Assembly (NCBI RefSeq): GCF_000764305.2
Contig: NW_025934840.1
Location: 310,001-374,000, forward strand
Length of the DNA stretch: 64,000 nucleotides
Reading direction: 5' to 3'
Source: Hyalella azteca
Lineage: Eukaryota > Arthropoda > Malacostraca > Amphipoda > Hyalellidae
A model generated the notes under the pieces. That model searched no databases, was not told the origin of the DNA, and was given only the letters and a program-made list of their open reading frames with translations. Positions within the stretch are counted from its first letter, which is position 1. Each line of letters opens with the position of its first letter. A program made the translations under genes and the position numbers. This document shows positions 54,001 through 63,475 of the stretch, one piece after another.

Positions 54001-55286
54001 CTATACTCGTAACCATTAACTCTACGAACTCGAAACACACAACGAGCCATATTCGTTTACTTGTCAGATAGTGAATGATTGCGCCCAGGTGCAGTTGTCC
54101 CGAATTCGGCAGCGGACTTACGATAACCACGTACCGAGAGTGATTTGCAATAAAAATTAAACTTATGACCAGGCACAATAAGAGAACTCCCCAAACCTAA
54201 CCACCACTCACCATCATAACTCACCCACCACCTTCAACATTATAAGCATTACCACCACTATCACCCTGCCGTCATTTCATCTTTTTGAAAAAAATTAAAT
54301 AAAATAACAAAACTTTATAAAATGAAAACAAGTGAAATTTCCTCTTTTCCCTGCAAATTTCTCTGATTTTGTACATAGGGAGAGTCATTCTTATTTTTGT
54401 TTGATAGAACACAAATATGTAAATACTGTAAATAATGAACCATCACTCTTTCGACGAGCCTCCCAAAGCCCTGACGAGTTTCCTCCCCCAAACCCAGCCT
54501 AATAAAACTAAAGAAAAATACAACTCAGTACTCACTGCAGTGAGTGACAGAGAGCGCATTTTCTCGTCGACGAAAACTTGAGGTCACGGACGGAGGACAG
54601 ACGGACAGACGGACGGACAGACAGACAGACAGACGGACATGGCGAGCACAATAGTGCGTTTTTTCCATAAATGAGAAAATGCGCTAATAACAATTATTGT
54701 GCACTAAACTAAACTGACAATTATTATGCACTCAGCGCCGGTCCCGCAATCCACTGTCTATTCCATTTCTACCTCTTCTTTCTGGCCATTCCGTACCTTC
54801 TCTTATTTTGTCCTACTTATTGCCAATAGCACACTACAAATTTCGCTTTTAGCAACCCTATTGTTTTAATGATAACTATGAAATTGAATTAAATGAAAAT
54901 CTAAAACTATACATTAAATACCTTAAATCAAGCATTGAATTTGGTGGATATGTTTTACAAGATTATCAGCTGACCATGTTTTCTTCTAAACATCTTTTAG
55001 AATTAATTATGAATTAATAGTGGTGACAAATAATGTTTTATTCAAGATATTAGTTTATTCATTATTTAAACTTATGATTAAGATTATGGTAATTATCAGA
55101 GATAAGGTTTAGATATTACGGCGACAACTCACCAAGGCTATTGACCTCGTAACTGTAGTCGGGATTTGTGATGATGTAGTTATCCGTCATGAGCAAATCG
55201 TATGGATAGTGCCACACCATATCACCTTCCTTCACCATCATCATCAGAGTCATGATCAGCCCGGGTAGCGTTAGTTTCAGCGTCAT
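50822..55286 (-). CDS. secreted PAN/apple plus C-type-lectin-like protein 1
   Basis: Complete four-exon gene of 220 residues: 55286-55133, 52326-52165, 51581-51441, 51027-50822. All introns are GT-AG and phase 1; the exon lengths sum to exactly 221 codons. Residues 1-17 form a signal peptide core (LTLPGLIMTLMMMV). Residues 53-105 form a PAN/apple-like module: ECRRTCVSAVACAAYSY, WLWQCFFSN, ending TTYFKE. Residues 106-220 form a CTLD-like module: KPKKY start, FWEACGKMGALPGL, terminal YKILCFMY. Five N-glycosylation sequons (N85, N98, N115, N122, N173) support secretion. It lacks the middle CTLD cysteine pair and an EPN or QPD calcium motif, so sugar binding is doubtful. It lies in tandem with the paralogue ending at 62292. 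A role in extracellular recognition is inference. Confidence 0.85.
51441..51581 (-). CDS. PAN-CTLD gene 1 exon 3 (first half of CTLD)
   Basis: Acceptor TACTAACAG/GG, donor TTCCTG/GTAAAT. Encodes KPKKYVVTNATYAQ, FWEACGKMGALPGLILSY and QDWQNVPFP. The WEAC...GL pattern corresponds to the first cysteine and helix 1 of CTLDs. The exon is parallel to 62859-63008 in the paralogue. Confidence 0.85.
51890..51915. other. perfect intronic hairpin
   Basis: TATTCTTACCGA, loop TT, then TCGGTAAGAATA: a 12-bp perfect stem in intron 2 of PAN-CTLD gene 1. A partial copy of the right arm plus AAAGCATTAATG recurs at about 52130. Confidence 0.7.
51958..52164. repeat. duplicated exon-2 end and GAAGATCCCAA array
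   Basis: The 3' end of exon 2 with its donor (AGCTCACTCTCCTTGAAGTA, GGTGGTGGCATTG) is repeated at about 51968-52001, 190 bp further into intron 2. Between the copies lies a short array of GAAGATCCCAAGA words (52000-52110). Confidence 0.8.
52165..52326 (-). CDS. PAN-CTLD gene 1 exon 2 (PAN/apple)
   Basis: Acceptor TTTCACAG/GT, donor GGAGA/GTGAGC. Carries four cysteines in C-x3-C-x5-C-x16-C spacing and the CxFFS and TTYFK features typical of PAN modules. Partial copies of its 5' and 3' ends lie on either side (52385-52523 and 51958-52001). Confidence 0.85.
52385..52523. repeat. duplicated 5' end of exon 2 (dead copy)
   Basis: Direct copy of 52262-52398 (the exon 2 start, its acceptor and upstream intron). 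In the copy, AGTGCTGTGGCGTGAGC replaces AGTGCTGTGGCGTGTGC, giving an in-frame stop after CVSAVA. It is a pseudo-exon with a still usable acceptor. Confidence 0.8.
52524..53337. other. intron 1 of PAN-CTLD gene 1, left part
   Basis: Intron sequence with no further feature supported. Confidence 0.5.
53338..53534 (+). mobile_element. family E Harbinger-like MITE
   Basis: 197-bp copy, GGGTACGCACACAGTGAAAG to CTTCCACTGTGTGCGTACCC, flanked by TTA on the left and ATA on the right. It lacks the 87-bp duplication of the copy at 31292 and is otherwise nearly identical. It sits at the 3' splice site of the putative exon at 53536. Confidence 0.8.
53536..53668 (+). CDS. possible terminal exon, CTLD-paralogue-like
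   Basis: After ACCCATAG the plus strand is open for 43 codons: HSMWQRYKTKRYWSSIPVKD, GGSDYMYTSPFNDRR, VTELQSE, TAG at 53668. The KTKRYWSS...GSDYMYT part resembles the CTLD exon start of PAN-CTLD gene 2 (KPKKYFWSS...GSHDNFTT). GC content is raised. It lies inside intron 1 of PAN-CTLD gene 1 on the opposite strand, with no matching upstream exon found. It could be an inverted fragment of a paralogue or the end of an unrelated nested gene. Confidence 0.4.
53669..54520. other. intron 1 of PAN-CTLD gene 1, right part
   Basis: No additional exon or repeat supported. Confidence 0.5.
54521..54687 (+). mobile_element. family B Helentron-like element
   Basis: TACAACTCAGTACTCACTGC, an intact ACTCACTGCAGTGAGT palindrome, GAGAGCGCATTTTCTCGTCG, a GGAC/AGAC core and GAGAAAATGCGCTAA. 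Within intron 1 of PAN-CTLD gene 1, antisense to it. Confidence 0.85.
55133..55286 (-). CDS. PAN-CTLD gene 1 exon 1 (signal peptide)
   Basis: ATG at 55286 is preceded by CTACTGCAG, so either it is the start in the first exon or an upstream 5' UTR exon splices exactly before it. Encodes MTLKLTLPGLIMTLMMMV, then a short acidic/Tyr-rich segment ending YSYEVNSLG. Donor CTTG/GTGAGT. Confidence 0.8.
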
Positions 55287-56302
55287 CTGCAGTAGAAAAA
55301 ACGAACAATTTTCGTAGTTTTTTTAATTCCCAAGACAAAATTATCTTCCCATAAATCAATAACGATTGTAGCTACATGACGGTATAGAGTAGAACACTTC
55401 GAGTATAAGTTACTTCTGAATCAGGTCAGATTTTTGGCGGTGAAATCATTGAGCCAAGACTACCAAAAATTTATACTACCTCGACTTCATTTCACTTGAT
55501 GAAGCCCAAAAAACTCTTATAACACTGCCTACTATTGGTGTTAGGAGTTTTTTTTTATATAATATTACTACTATTTACCACGACTCCCAAAAAAGCTTCT
55601 ACTACCTCCACTTCACTTGATGAAGTTAAAAAAACTCCTACCTAACACTGACTACTGCTGGTACAAGGACTGAATTTTTATAATAGTATGTCTTAATATT
55701 AGTATTAGCTCGTCTTACCAACGATTGACAAGATCAGTTCAAGGTCTATTTTGTGAATAGTGAGCAATGTTAGTTATTCTTGAAGGAACTAGAAACACAT
55801 TCAGTTCAATCTGTAATTAAAGAGCGAAACAATATGCATTTTCAAACAAATTGCGCCACCATGTCACAGAAGTGTGATCATAAATTTTGATTGTGTTATC
55901 AACGTTTCAAGTACAATTTTCATTGAGGAGTGTGCTTGGTGGTCCAAGTTTTTCCACAATAATTCAATTCCATCTTCCATCTAAATTTGCTGTATTGTCT
56001 ACTGATATGATTCGATGTGTGCATTTGTCCAATAATCAAACGCCTTTTTAGATTTAACTTTCCCGGATTTTTTTTGTCATTTAAAAGGATATTTTCAATT
56101 GACGGTATTAGGTACCATGAAGTAACAATGGTATTTTGATGGGCTACTGTGGAAATACTTCTCAATATACCTTTGTTACATGGAAGTAACGAACTGTGGG
56201 CACAGTTAGACAATATATCGTAAATAATGTTGTGTAATAAATTTATGATGAGTACTGGATAAATATTGCCCTCTCCGCGTAAGTTGAGCGTGCAATTATC
56301 TT
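55287..56302. other. upstream of PAN-CTLD gene 1
   Basis: A duplicated phrase with CTACCTCNACTTCANTTGATG and AAAAAACTC occurs at about 55475 and 55600. No promoter motif can be assigned. Confidence 0.4.
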
Positions 56303-56305
56303 CCC

Positions 56306-56703
56306 CAACAAAAATTAGAGTCGCCCCAGCTTCTGATAATCCAAATCAGAAGCTGCCGCGTCTGTAAATTTTCACTGGGTAACAAAATTTAGAGTCGCCC
56401 CAGCTTCTGATAATCCAAATCAGAAGCTGCCGCGTCTGTAAATTTTCACTGGGAATAACTCCTACCCTAACAAAATTTAGAGTCGCCCCAGCTTCTGGTA
56501 ATCCAAATCAGAAGCTGCCGCGTCTGTAAATTTTCACTGGGAAGAACTCCTACCCTAACAAAATTTAGAGTCGCCCCAGCTTCTGGCAATCCAAATCAGA
56601 AGCTGCCGCGTCTGTAAATTTTCACTGGGTAACAAAATTTAGAGTCGCCCCAGCTTCTGGCAATCCAAATCAGAAGCTGCCGCGTCTGTAAATTTTCACT
56701 GGG
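56306..56703. repeat. family C hairpin array, five units
   Basis: Five units. In two joins the 11-bp AAGAACTCCTA spacer is missing, so that ACTGGG runs straight into TAACAAAATTTAGAG. All units share CAGCTTCTGRTAATCCAAAT and CAGAAGCTGCCGCGTCTG with almost no divergence. Confidence 0.92.
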
Positions 56704-57084
56704 TAGCGCGGCGTGGCCGTTCGATGAGCAACGGAGGCCAGCACTTTATTTCCAATCTGATTTATTTGGACTTCACCTCTGGAATAACGTGCTTATTTTT
56801 ACTGAAATAAGTTGTGAAGATGAGTGCCTGCATGAATAATATGGTACTAAAAGGCTTATTGAAATCTTCTCTCATAACATGTGCATATGTGGCCCTGCCG
56901 AAAAACCATCTGCAAACGCACAGTGACTCTGCAACCGGTAGGTGAGAAATCGATCATCAAAGTTTTCAATTTATAAAGTGATAGTTAATATTTTTGAATC
57001 CTTGAACCCGTATCAATGACTGTCATTCATTACAAACCTGTAGAGAACATGCATATGCAGGAGCATATGTTCAGTCTTAAAATG
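56704..57084. other. unassigned sequence
   Basis: No feature supported. Confidence 0.5.
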
Positions 57085-57282
57085 CCTAGCACCTTACGGA
57101 CCACCAGGCAATAAGTCCAGCAGCTATCTCAATCAATCGTCAGCTATGGAAAGATCGGGTTCCAAAGGCCGGGTCCCTTGTGAATCAAGTCACGAAAAGT
57201 TCAAGAATCGGCAACAGGCCATGGGCCTATTTCTTCAACGCCGACACTTCTAATCTATTCTATTATATTCTATTCTATTCTA
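57085..57282 (+). pseudogene. LINE 3' end (family G)
   Basis: Plus-strand copy of the 35841-36060 element: AATGCCTAGCACCTTACGG, CAATCGTCAGCTATGGAAAG, TCAAGAATCGGCAACAGGCC, then TTCTATTCTATTCTATT as a pentanucleotide tail (57255-57282). Confidence 0.75.
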
Positions 57283-57303
57283 TTTCCAAGTAACGGAACT
57301 TAC

Positions 57304-57403
57304 GTTTTGGGTCTGTTCGTATTCCAGCTACAAAGCATCCAGTTCGTCTTACACTCTGGTCAACACTGGCACACATCGCTGTTGGAACGCTCGAACCTCG
57401 TAG
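57304..57403 (-). CDS. possible 100-nt exon
   Basis: The minus strand shows a strong acceptor (TTTGTTGTTTGCTGTAG, preceded by a T-rich tract) and a consensus donor (CAAAAC/GTAAGT). The 100 bases between are open in one frame: LRGSSVPTAMCASVDQ, SVRRTGCFVAGIRTDPK. I do not recognise the peptide. It lies between the two PAN-CTLD genes on their strand. It could be an alternative or 5' UTR exon of gene 1 but does not splice in frame to its ATG. Confidence 0.3.
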
Positions 57404-58459
57404 CTACAGCAAACAACAAAATACAAAAAAAGATCTCATTTTGTCTTTTTTATTGGATTCCATTGCCTTGTGATCAGCAACGCTATGAATCAAGACAAAA
57501 TTACACCAAATGACATCGATCGATGGAAATGAGTGCATGGAACGAACGAAATGCATCGGAATTATAGGTCCATCAATCATAATTTTTTCGTGTCTGTGGA
57601 TCATTTCCATGATGATATGATTAACTTCGACTGATTTCATCAAAGGTATTTAAGATTATCTGTGAAAAGCTTCGCGAAATAGAAAATTTGTTCTATATTC
57701 GTTGTCGTATGTCTTGCTTTAATTGCTGAAACGAAAACTACTAATTTTTTCATAGGTACTAATATCATCACTCCGCATACATCGAAAGTTCTCCAAGAAT
57801 TGAACAGCAAAGAAAATGCCAGACAGGTCTACCATTTCTTACTATTTAAAACGTTATTAATATTTCACTGAACAAATGGCGAATTTCCTTAGCATATTCT
57901 TTGTTTTTAAATTTTTAATCACAATCGCATAAAGTCCATTTTCAGAGTCCACGAACCGTGTAAATTAAATATATATTTAAATAAGTTAATTACTTAGGTA
58001 ATGAAACGTAATTACTTTCCGTTAATGTATATAAGGGCCAGCTTCTGCACTACCTTCAATATCTGAGGCCTTGGCTTGCTTGTCAGTGTTAATCAAATTG
58101 CTACTTGCGAAACCTTCAAGACATTTTTCTTATAGAGATAAAATCGAGATCATCAACTTCGACATGACATACTGCATGTGCATGATGGAGAACGAAAATA
58201 CGTGCGAGGTGGGAGACACGTGTGTTTTTTTTTCATACATTACAATTACTCATTTTTTGAGTTGGGTATAGGTGTTTTCGCACTGTTATTTGTTAAGTTT
58301 ACTACAAATATTTTTCTTATTTGGACATACGTTCTGCCCAACTAAAAATAAGAAAAATTGAGAAAACTACTGAGCGTAAATCTCTTTTTCATCGCAAATT
58401 AACTTATATGGAAGAGCTTGACTTGCGATGGTTGGAACGGGAGTTCAACTCCCAAATTT
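57404..58459. other. unassigned sequence
   Basis: No supported feature. Confidence 0.5.
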
Positions 58460-58588
58460 TTAGCGCATTTTCTCATTTATGGAAAAAGGCGCTATTGTGC
58501 TCGTCATGTCCGTCCGTCCGTGATTTCACGTGACAGAGAAGAGAAAATGCGCTCGCTGTCACTCACTGCAGAGAGTACTGATCTATTT
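58460..58588 (-). mobile_element. family B Helentron-like element, short core
   Basis: Reverse-oriented copy, TTAGCGCATTTTCTCATTTA to TCACTCACTGCAGAGAGTAC. The (GTCY)n core has only GTCCGTCCGTCCGTG, and the right sub-terminal segment is altered. Confidence 0.8.
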
Positions 58589-60404
58589 TTTATCATTTAT
58601 TAAACTTTTGCTGATTTTCGGTCCAAGAACTGATTTGGTCAACTTTGAAAGATTTCGATTACGGAGGCTGAAGTATGTGTTTATGAGAGGGTCGTGAGTA
58701 CGGAACAGTTAATTAATGTTATGTTGATGTGATATACAATATACATTCGAACTGATCAAATGAATGGGTTAAACAAGCAAACCTAATAACTATTGAGCAC
58801 CAAATATTCTCTGTACAACCGAAATTCAGAATTTTGCAAAACTCGGGGATCCTTTTCAAATTTCTTACATAGATCGCCGTTATTGGTGTTACTTATTTGA
58901 TACCTCTTTTTTGGTAGAAAAAAAAGTATTGTATGATTTTAGTCGTCGATAAATTTTTCTCCTAAAAACGAATAAATGAAACTCAATTACCATAATCCAG
59001 AATTGACTCTGCATATTAGTTGCTCTCTGCTTATCCCTTGGGCTGTTGACATTTCGACATCAAGAATACAAAATATCATAATAAACCATCAATAATAAGT
59101 ACAATACGAATACGAGTACAAAATGAATACGATATGGCAATAATTTTTCACTCATGTTGATTCGTAGTAAGCCTCTTGTGAAGTTTATTGGTTAGGCATA
59201 ATCTGTGTTTTTTTTTTTTACTTTTTCCGCCTCAATTTGTGTGACACTGTGACTCAACCTTAACGAAACTTGTAATTGAACGTGTGATGGTTGGGTTTTG
59301 TTTTTCGAAATTTCATTGCATGACACAACCGATGACAGTGAAGTGATCAATCATTTGAATATATGCAAAAGTTTCTGCTTAATTTTAATCGTAAAAACAT
59401 GTATTCTTTTCATTCACTCGCAATGAATTTGCTTTGAGTCTATGCTGAACTGTTAAGCTCTTCATAGTTAGTTAATGATGTTAAGTTCTCATTCTGCTCC
59501 TTAGTTTTATACAATTTTGAAATTTTGTAGAACTGTACGTCCTCATCTTGATACAATTTCCATCATATTTTCAATCATAAGTTCGTTCTAAACGAAGCTG
59601 TGCCGAAAATCTTTTTAATTGGGACAAATGGTAAACGGAATGAATCAAAATACACTTTAATTTAATGAATCAAATTTAATTAAATTTAATGAATCAAAAT
59701 ACACTTTTTAATTGGGACAAATAGCAAGCGAAATTAATCAAAATATACAATGATTAGATGACACGTGGACTGAATCGTACTACGACATCTACTTTACAAT
59801 ACCAAAGGCTAGTTAATCTATTGGCAAATTTTCTGTCGTTGGTCAACCATACAATCTTTCGCAGTATATTAAGCAATAAATCAATCGGCAGCTCGATTTA
59901 CGAGATGGACCAATCAAAACTTTTCGCTCATCGAAAAATTAACTATTCGTTCGACGGACCAATAACAAACTATCGTAAAAGATAAAATCATATCAGAGGT
60001 CTTGTGTCAAGATAAGTAATTTGTGCCAATTAATTGACCATCTTGCTGGTGAAATATGTCTCTCTGTGACTCGAGCATTCTCATGCGAGTCCAGTTCGTA
60101 TAAAAAAGCACACCGAATTTTCACACATATATATTTCATAGAACACGTGTGTACAATTGCATTGTGCCGAGGTGTAGTCCGTACTTGATCGTTACGCCAC
60201 CTAAAGCACGGCTGAAAAGTTCGAAACCATACAGGAAAAATTACCATTACTAAAATATGATTTCAGACGACGTATTTAACTTCAAATTATTTCCTATTAT
60301 TATATTTAAAATCTATCAACCTAGCCCCCAAATCTAAATCCAAACCAGAAGTTCTATGTCGTTTGGTTGACTCCCCCACTAGACCCAGAGTTTTGGGGGA
60401 GCCA
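58589..60404. other. unassigned sequence
   Basis: A local duplication is present at about 59620-59740 (AATTGGGACAAATRGYAARCG, AATCAAAATACACTTT). No gene seen. Confidence 0.45.
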
Positions 60405-60965
60405 CTGCATGACTGAGCTCATGGGGGAGTTATGGGGGAACCACTGCATTACTGAGCTCAAGGCGGAGTTTTGGGGGAGCCACTGCATGACTGAGCTCAT
60501 GGGGGAGTTTTGGGGGGAGCCACAGCATGACTGAGCTCATGGGGGAGTTTTGGGGGAGCCACTGCATGACTGAGTTCATGGGGGAGTTTTGGGGGAGCCA
60601 CTGCATGACTGAGTTCATGGGGGAGTTTTGGGGGGATCCACTGCATGACTGAGCTCAAGGGGGAGTTTTGGGGGAGCCACTGCATGACTGAGCTCTTGGG
60701 GGAGTTTTGGGGGAGCCACTGCATGACTGAGCTCATGGGGGAGTTTTGAGGGAGCCACTGCATGACTGAGCTCATGGGGGAGTTTCAGGGGAGCCACTGC
60801 ATGACTGAGCTCATGGGGGAGTTTTGAGGGAGCCACTGCATGACTGAGCTCATGGGGGAGTTTAGGGGGGAACCACTGCATGACTGAGCTCATGGGGGAG
60901 TTTTGAGGGAGCCACTGCATGACTGAGCTCATGGGGGAGTTTTGAGGGAGCACATGAATGACTGA
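60405..60965. repeat. 39-bp G-rich minisatellite
   Basis: Fourteen units of GGGGGAGTTTTGGGGGAGCC, ACTGCATGACTGAGCTCAT. Each unit places two G5 runs close together. As 39 is a multiple of three, the minus strand reads a 13-residue repeat (SSVMQWLPQNSPM) over long stretches. Single-base slips break it into three frames. Confidence 0.92.
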
Positions 60966-62260
60966 GCTCAAGCACAAGTAAGGTAACTTCGAAGAATGCG
61001 ATGCTCACGTGGTGAACTGTGCAGCGATTATAGCAACGAAAAGTACAAGCTAACTAGTGCAGTCTTAGGTTTACTAGCGCAGTGCATGTAGTAAAAACCA
61101 CACTTGGAGTGAAAAATAATTTTGGAATGCGTTATCCGATAATAATTTTCTTACCGACAATGATTAAATTAATTACTTTTTTATCGCAGTCTAAATTTTT
61201 TACTATCCAAATCAATGCATTTTCAATGATCCAATCAAAACAAATTCACAGTAGTCAGTAGCCGATGTAGTCGCTGACACTAAAAATATAATATAGTAAT
61301 TTGGTCTCGAATCTTCAATATTAGAATTTTATCCCGGATTTCTGAGGTGATAATTCCGAATGATTGTTCATTATGTAGCTAAAAATATGAATTCAAATGA
61401 TTAACGCTTACGTCCACTGCAAGCCTCTGCCTCATACGCATAACATAATTAAAGCGGTGCGTCGGTGACCAACCTATTTAGACCTACCGGTGGATGTTGC
61501 TGACACGTGCATGTTAGTGAGTGCGTGTGGTAATTTAATTTCACTCTATCTCTAAATGCTAGTTGATATATTTACTTTATTTTAGTTTTGTTGCATGCCT
61601 ATTAAGAAAAATCAACTTTCAATTTGAGATAATATTGATAGCAAATTAGGTCACTATATGATACGATACGGATGGTTTCTTACACGCTTTCGAGGAAAAC
61701 ATGTCAAGCCTTGCAGTATTAATGAGAACATGTTGTCAACAAACCCAGATATTTTAGCAGAGGAGAGTCTCGTTCGTTATCGGAATTAACCAGACAGATC
61801 ACTCCACCAACTAAGAACGGCCATGCACCACCGTCCACTGAATCGAGAAAGAGCTCTCAATCCGTCAATCCTGAGTGCTGGCCAGACAATTCTTAATTAA
61901 AATGCGGCCAATTCTTAATTAAAATGCGGCAATTCTTAAAATGAGACTATTTGTAAAAATTTCGAACGGGATTACAGTGAAATGCGCCCTCATTAAAATT
62001 CTTTACCGAATGAAAAATATCTTAAAAATTGTTTCCAGACCACTTCACACGATGACACAACAAAACCGGTACAAAGTACTCGGCAGTTATACGACAGTAG
62101 AGATAAATTTTAGATGCATGCACTTAAGAACAACATCAATTGAAAAGTACCAAACAAGACCACGACATATATACCATTATAGAATCAAAATTGATCACAG
62201 CACGAGTTGGTAGCACAGTAGCGTGCAACGTGCCCAAACCAGAGCAAAGCAGTGCGCTGG
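60966..62260. other. between PAN-CTLD genes 1 and 2
   Basis: No exon or repeat family supported. Confidence 0.5.
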
Positions 62261-62266
62261 TTTATT
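62261..62266 (-). terminator. AATAAA polyadenylation signal of PAN-CTLD gene 2
   Basis: Minus-strand AATAAA located 26 bp after the TAG stop at 62292. The close spacing makes it the likely 3' end signal. Confidence 0.5.
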
Positions 62267-62291
62267 TGTAGTACCCCATTGATATCTTTTG

Positions 62292-62533
62292 CTAATAAAT
62301 GTAGCAAAGACAAGGGAGTTTCGTTTTATTACACGGATACTCCTGGAGGGTGAGGCCGTTCTTAGAGGTGATGATGTTGCAAGTGTCGTTGAAGGAGGGT
62401 TCGAAGAATCGGCGAAGCACATGGCGGTCGTCAACGTTTAGCAAAGTTCCAGTCCAGACGTTGAATTTCCACGTATAGTTCTTGTCGAAGAAACTTATGA
62501 GAGGGAGGAAGCCTACGGTCCTTGCCTTGATAT
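62292..62533 (-). CDS. PAN-CTLD gene 2, terminal exon
   Basis: Acceptor CAACGCACAG/A. 242 nt: two bases plus 80 codons including the stop. Contains three of the four CTLD cysteines (C2, C3, C4) plus one extra Cys in PCLC. Confidence 0.82.
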
Positions 62534-63008
62534 CTGTGCGTTGGAGATCGTTAATTAATCGCTAAATGTTCATGTTAGGTTTACTTATTTCCATTGTTAA
62601 CTTCATTATGTTAATAAATGCGTGTGAGTAGTGGTTTAATTATAATATTATGATTGTTAAATAGTCACAAACGATATTAAAAAATATAATCTCGAGATTT
62701 ATAACGTCAGAATTTTTGAATTGTCATGTCATCGAAATTCTTAATAGGTGAATCGTTAAAATTACAAGATATTACCGTTACCAGACAATTTTCCCAATTT
62801 TATCTAGTTTTTAACGCGATTTTAGAATTAATGTTGAAAGATAGCAAGCGCCACTGACCCTGTGTCATGAGGTTGTCGCGGATGTACTCGTAGTCCTGCA
62901 GTGTGTGCACCAGCCCGGGCTGTCCGTTGTCCTTACCACAAAGAGTCGTGAAGTTGTCGTGGCTGCCGTACCCCACACTAGAGCTCCAGAAGTATTTTTT
63001 CGGCTTCC
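62292..63008 (-). CDS. PAN-CTLD protein 2, last two exons (5' part missing)
   Basis: Exons 63008-62859 and 62533-62292 join in phase 1, as in gene 1, and end at TAG. The first exon starts KPKKYFWSSSVGYGS, then FTTLCGKDNGQPGLVHTL. The last exon reads TVGFLPLISFFDKNYTWKF, FFEPSFNDTCNIITSKNG and EYPCNKTKLPCLCYIY. This supplies the four-cysteine CTLD pattern (TTLC, DTC, YPC, CLC) with FEPSFND where classical lectins have the EPN loop (S for N), so calcium-dependent sugar binding cannot be assumed. Potential N-glycosylation sites: NFT, NYT, NDT, NKT. The signal-peptide and PAN exons expected upstream are not recognised before 64000 and probably lie outside the window. Confidence 0.8.
62859..63008 (-). 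CDS. PAN-CTLD gene 2, first CTLD exon
   Basis: Acceptor CAACTTTCTCAG/GG, donor ACACAGG/GTCAGT (GT-CAGT, weaker than consensus). Contains KPKKYFWSS, NFTTLCGKDNGQPGLVHTLQ and DYEYIRDNLMTQ. Length 150 nt versus 141 nt in gene 1. Confidence 0.82.
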
Positions 63009-63310
63009 CTGAGAAAGTTGAGACTATGATAATTGCTCTCAAAATATAATTCATGGTAGGCGCTATTTATTGTTAAAATCGTATTCTCCTTGAGATATAG
63101 ATGTTTGGTTGTTAAAAATGACCTCAAATGGAAATTTCGTTTTGGACGAAATCAAATCGTTGTTTATTCCATTTTTAATATCTGTAATATCCATTTTAAT
63201 CTGTAATAGTATAACAATATTTTTTATTAGGAATTTTGCTCATCGTAGCTCCACAATTGTGTTGAGCTGCTCAATATTGGTGTTTAGTCGTGCTAACTGT
63301 CGTTACAATC
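63009..63310. other. intron of PAN-CTLD gene 2
   Basis: Sequence upstream of the first recognised exon. The plus-strand frame at 63109-63315 is AT-rich and hydrophobic by composition; it is not called. Confidence 0.5.
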
Positions 63311-63475
63311 CCTAACAAAATTTAGAGTCGCCCCAGCTTCTGGTAATCCAAATCAGAAGCTGCCGCGTCTGTTAATTTTCACTGGGAAGAACTCCTACCC
63401 TAACAAAATTTTGAGTCGCTCCAGCTTCTGGTAATCCAAATCAGAAGCTGCCGCGTCTGTAAATTTTAACTGGTA
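63311..63475. repeat. family C hairpin array, two units
   Basis: CCCTAACAAAATTTAGAGTC to GTAAATTTTAACTGG, two units with the AAGAACTCCTA spacer. Probably intronic in PAN-CTLD gene 2. Confidence 0.9.

Noticed and set aside
57304..57403. PAN-like exon in another frame (SYEVRAFQQRC, compared with SYEVNSLGECRRTC of gene 1)
   Set aside because: The similarity is short and that frame hits a stop before the donor, so only the neutral exon-candidate call is kept.
60497..60977. Pro/Gln-rich repeat protein on the minus strand
   Set aside because: It is a 39-bp minisatellite. The frame changes twice through slips, and there is no start context or splice support.
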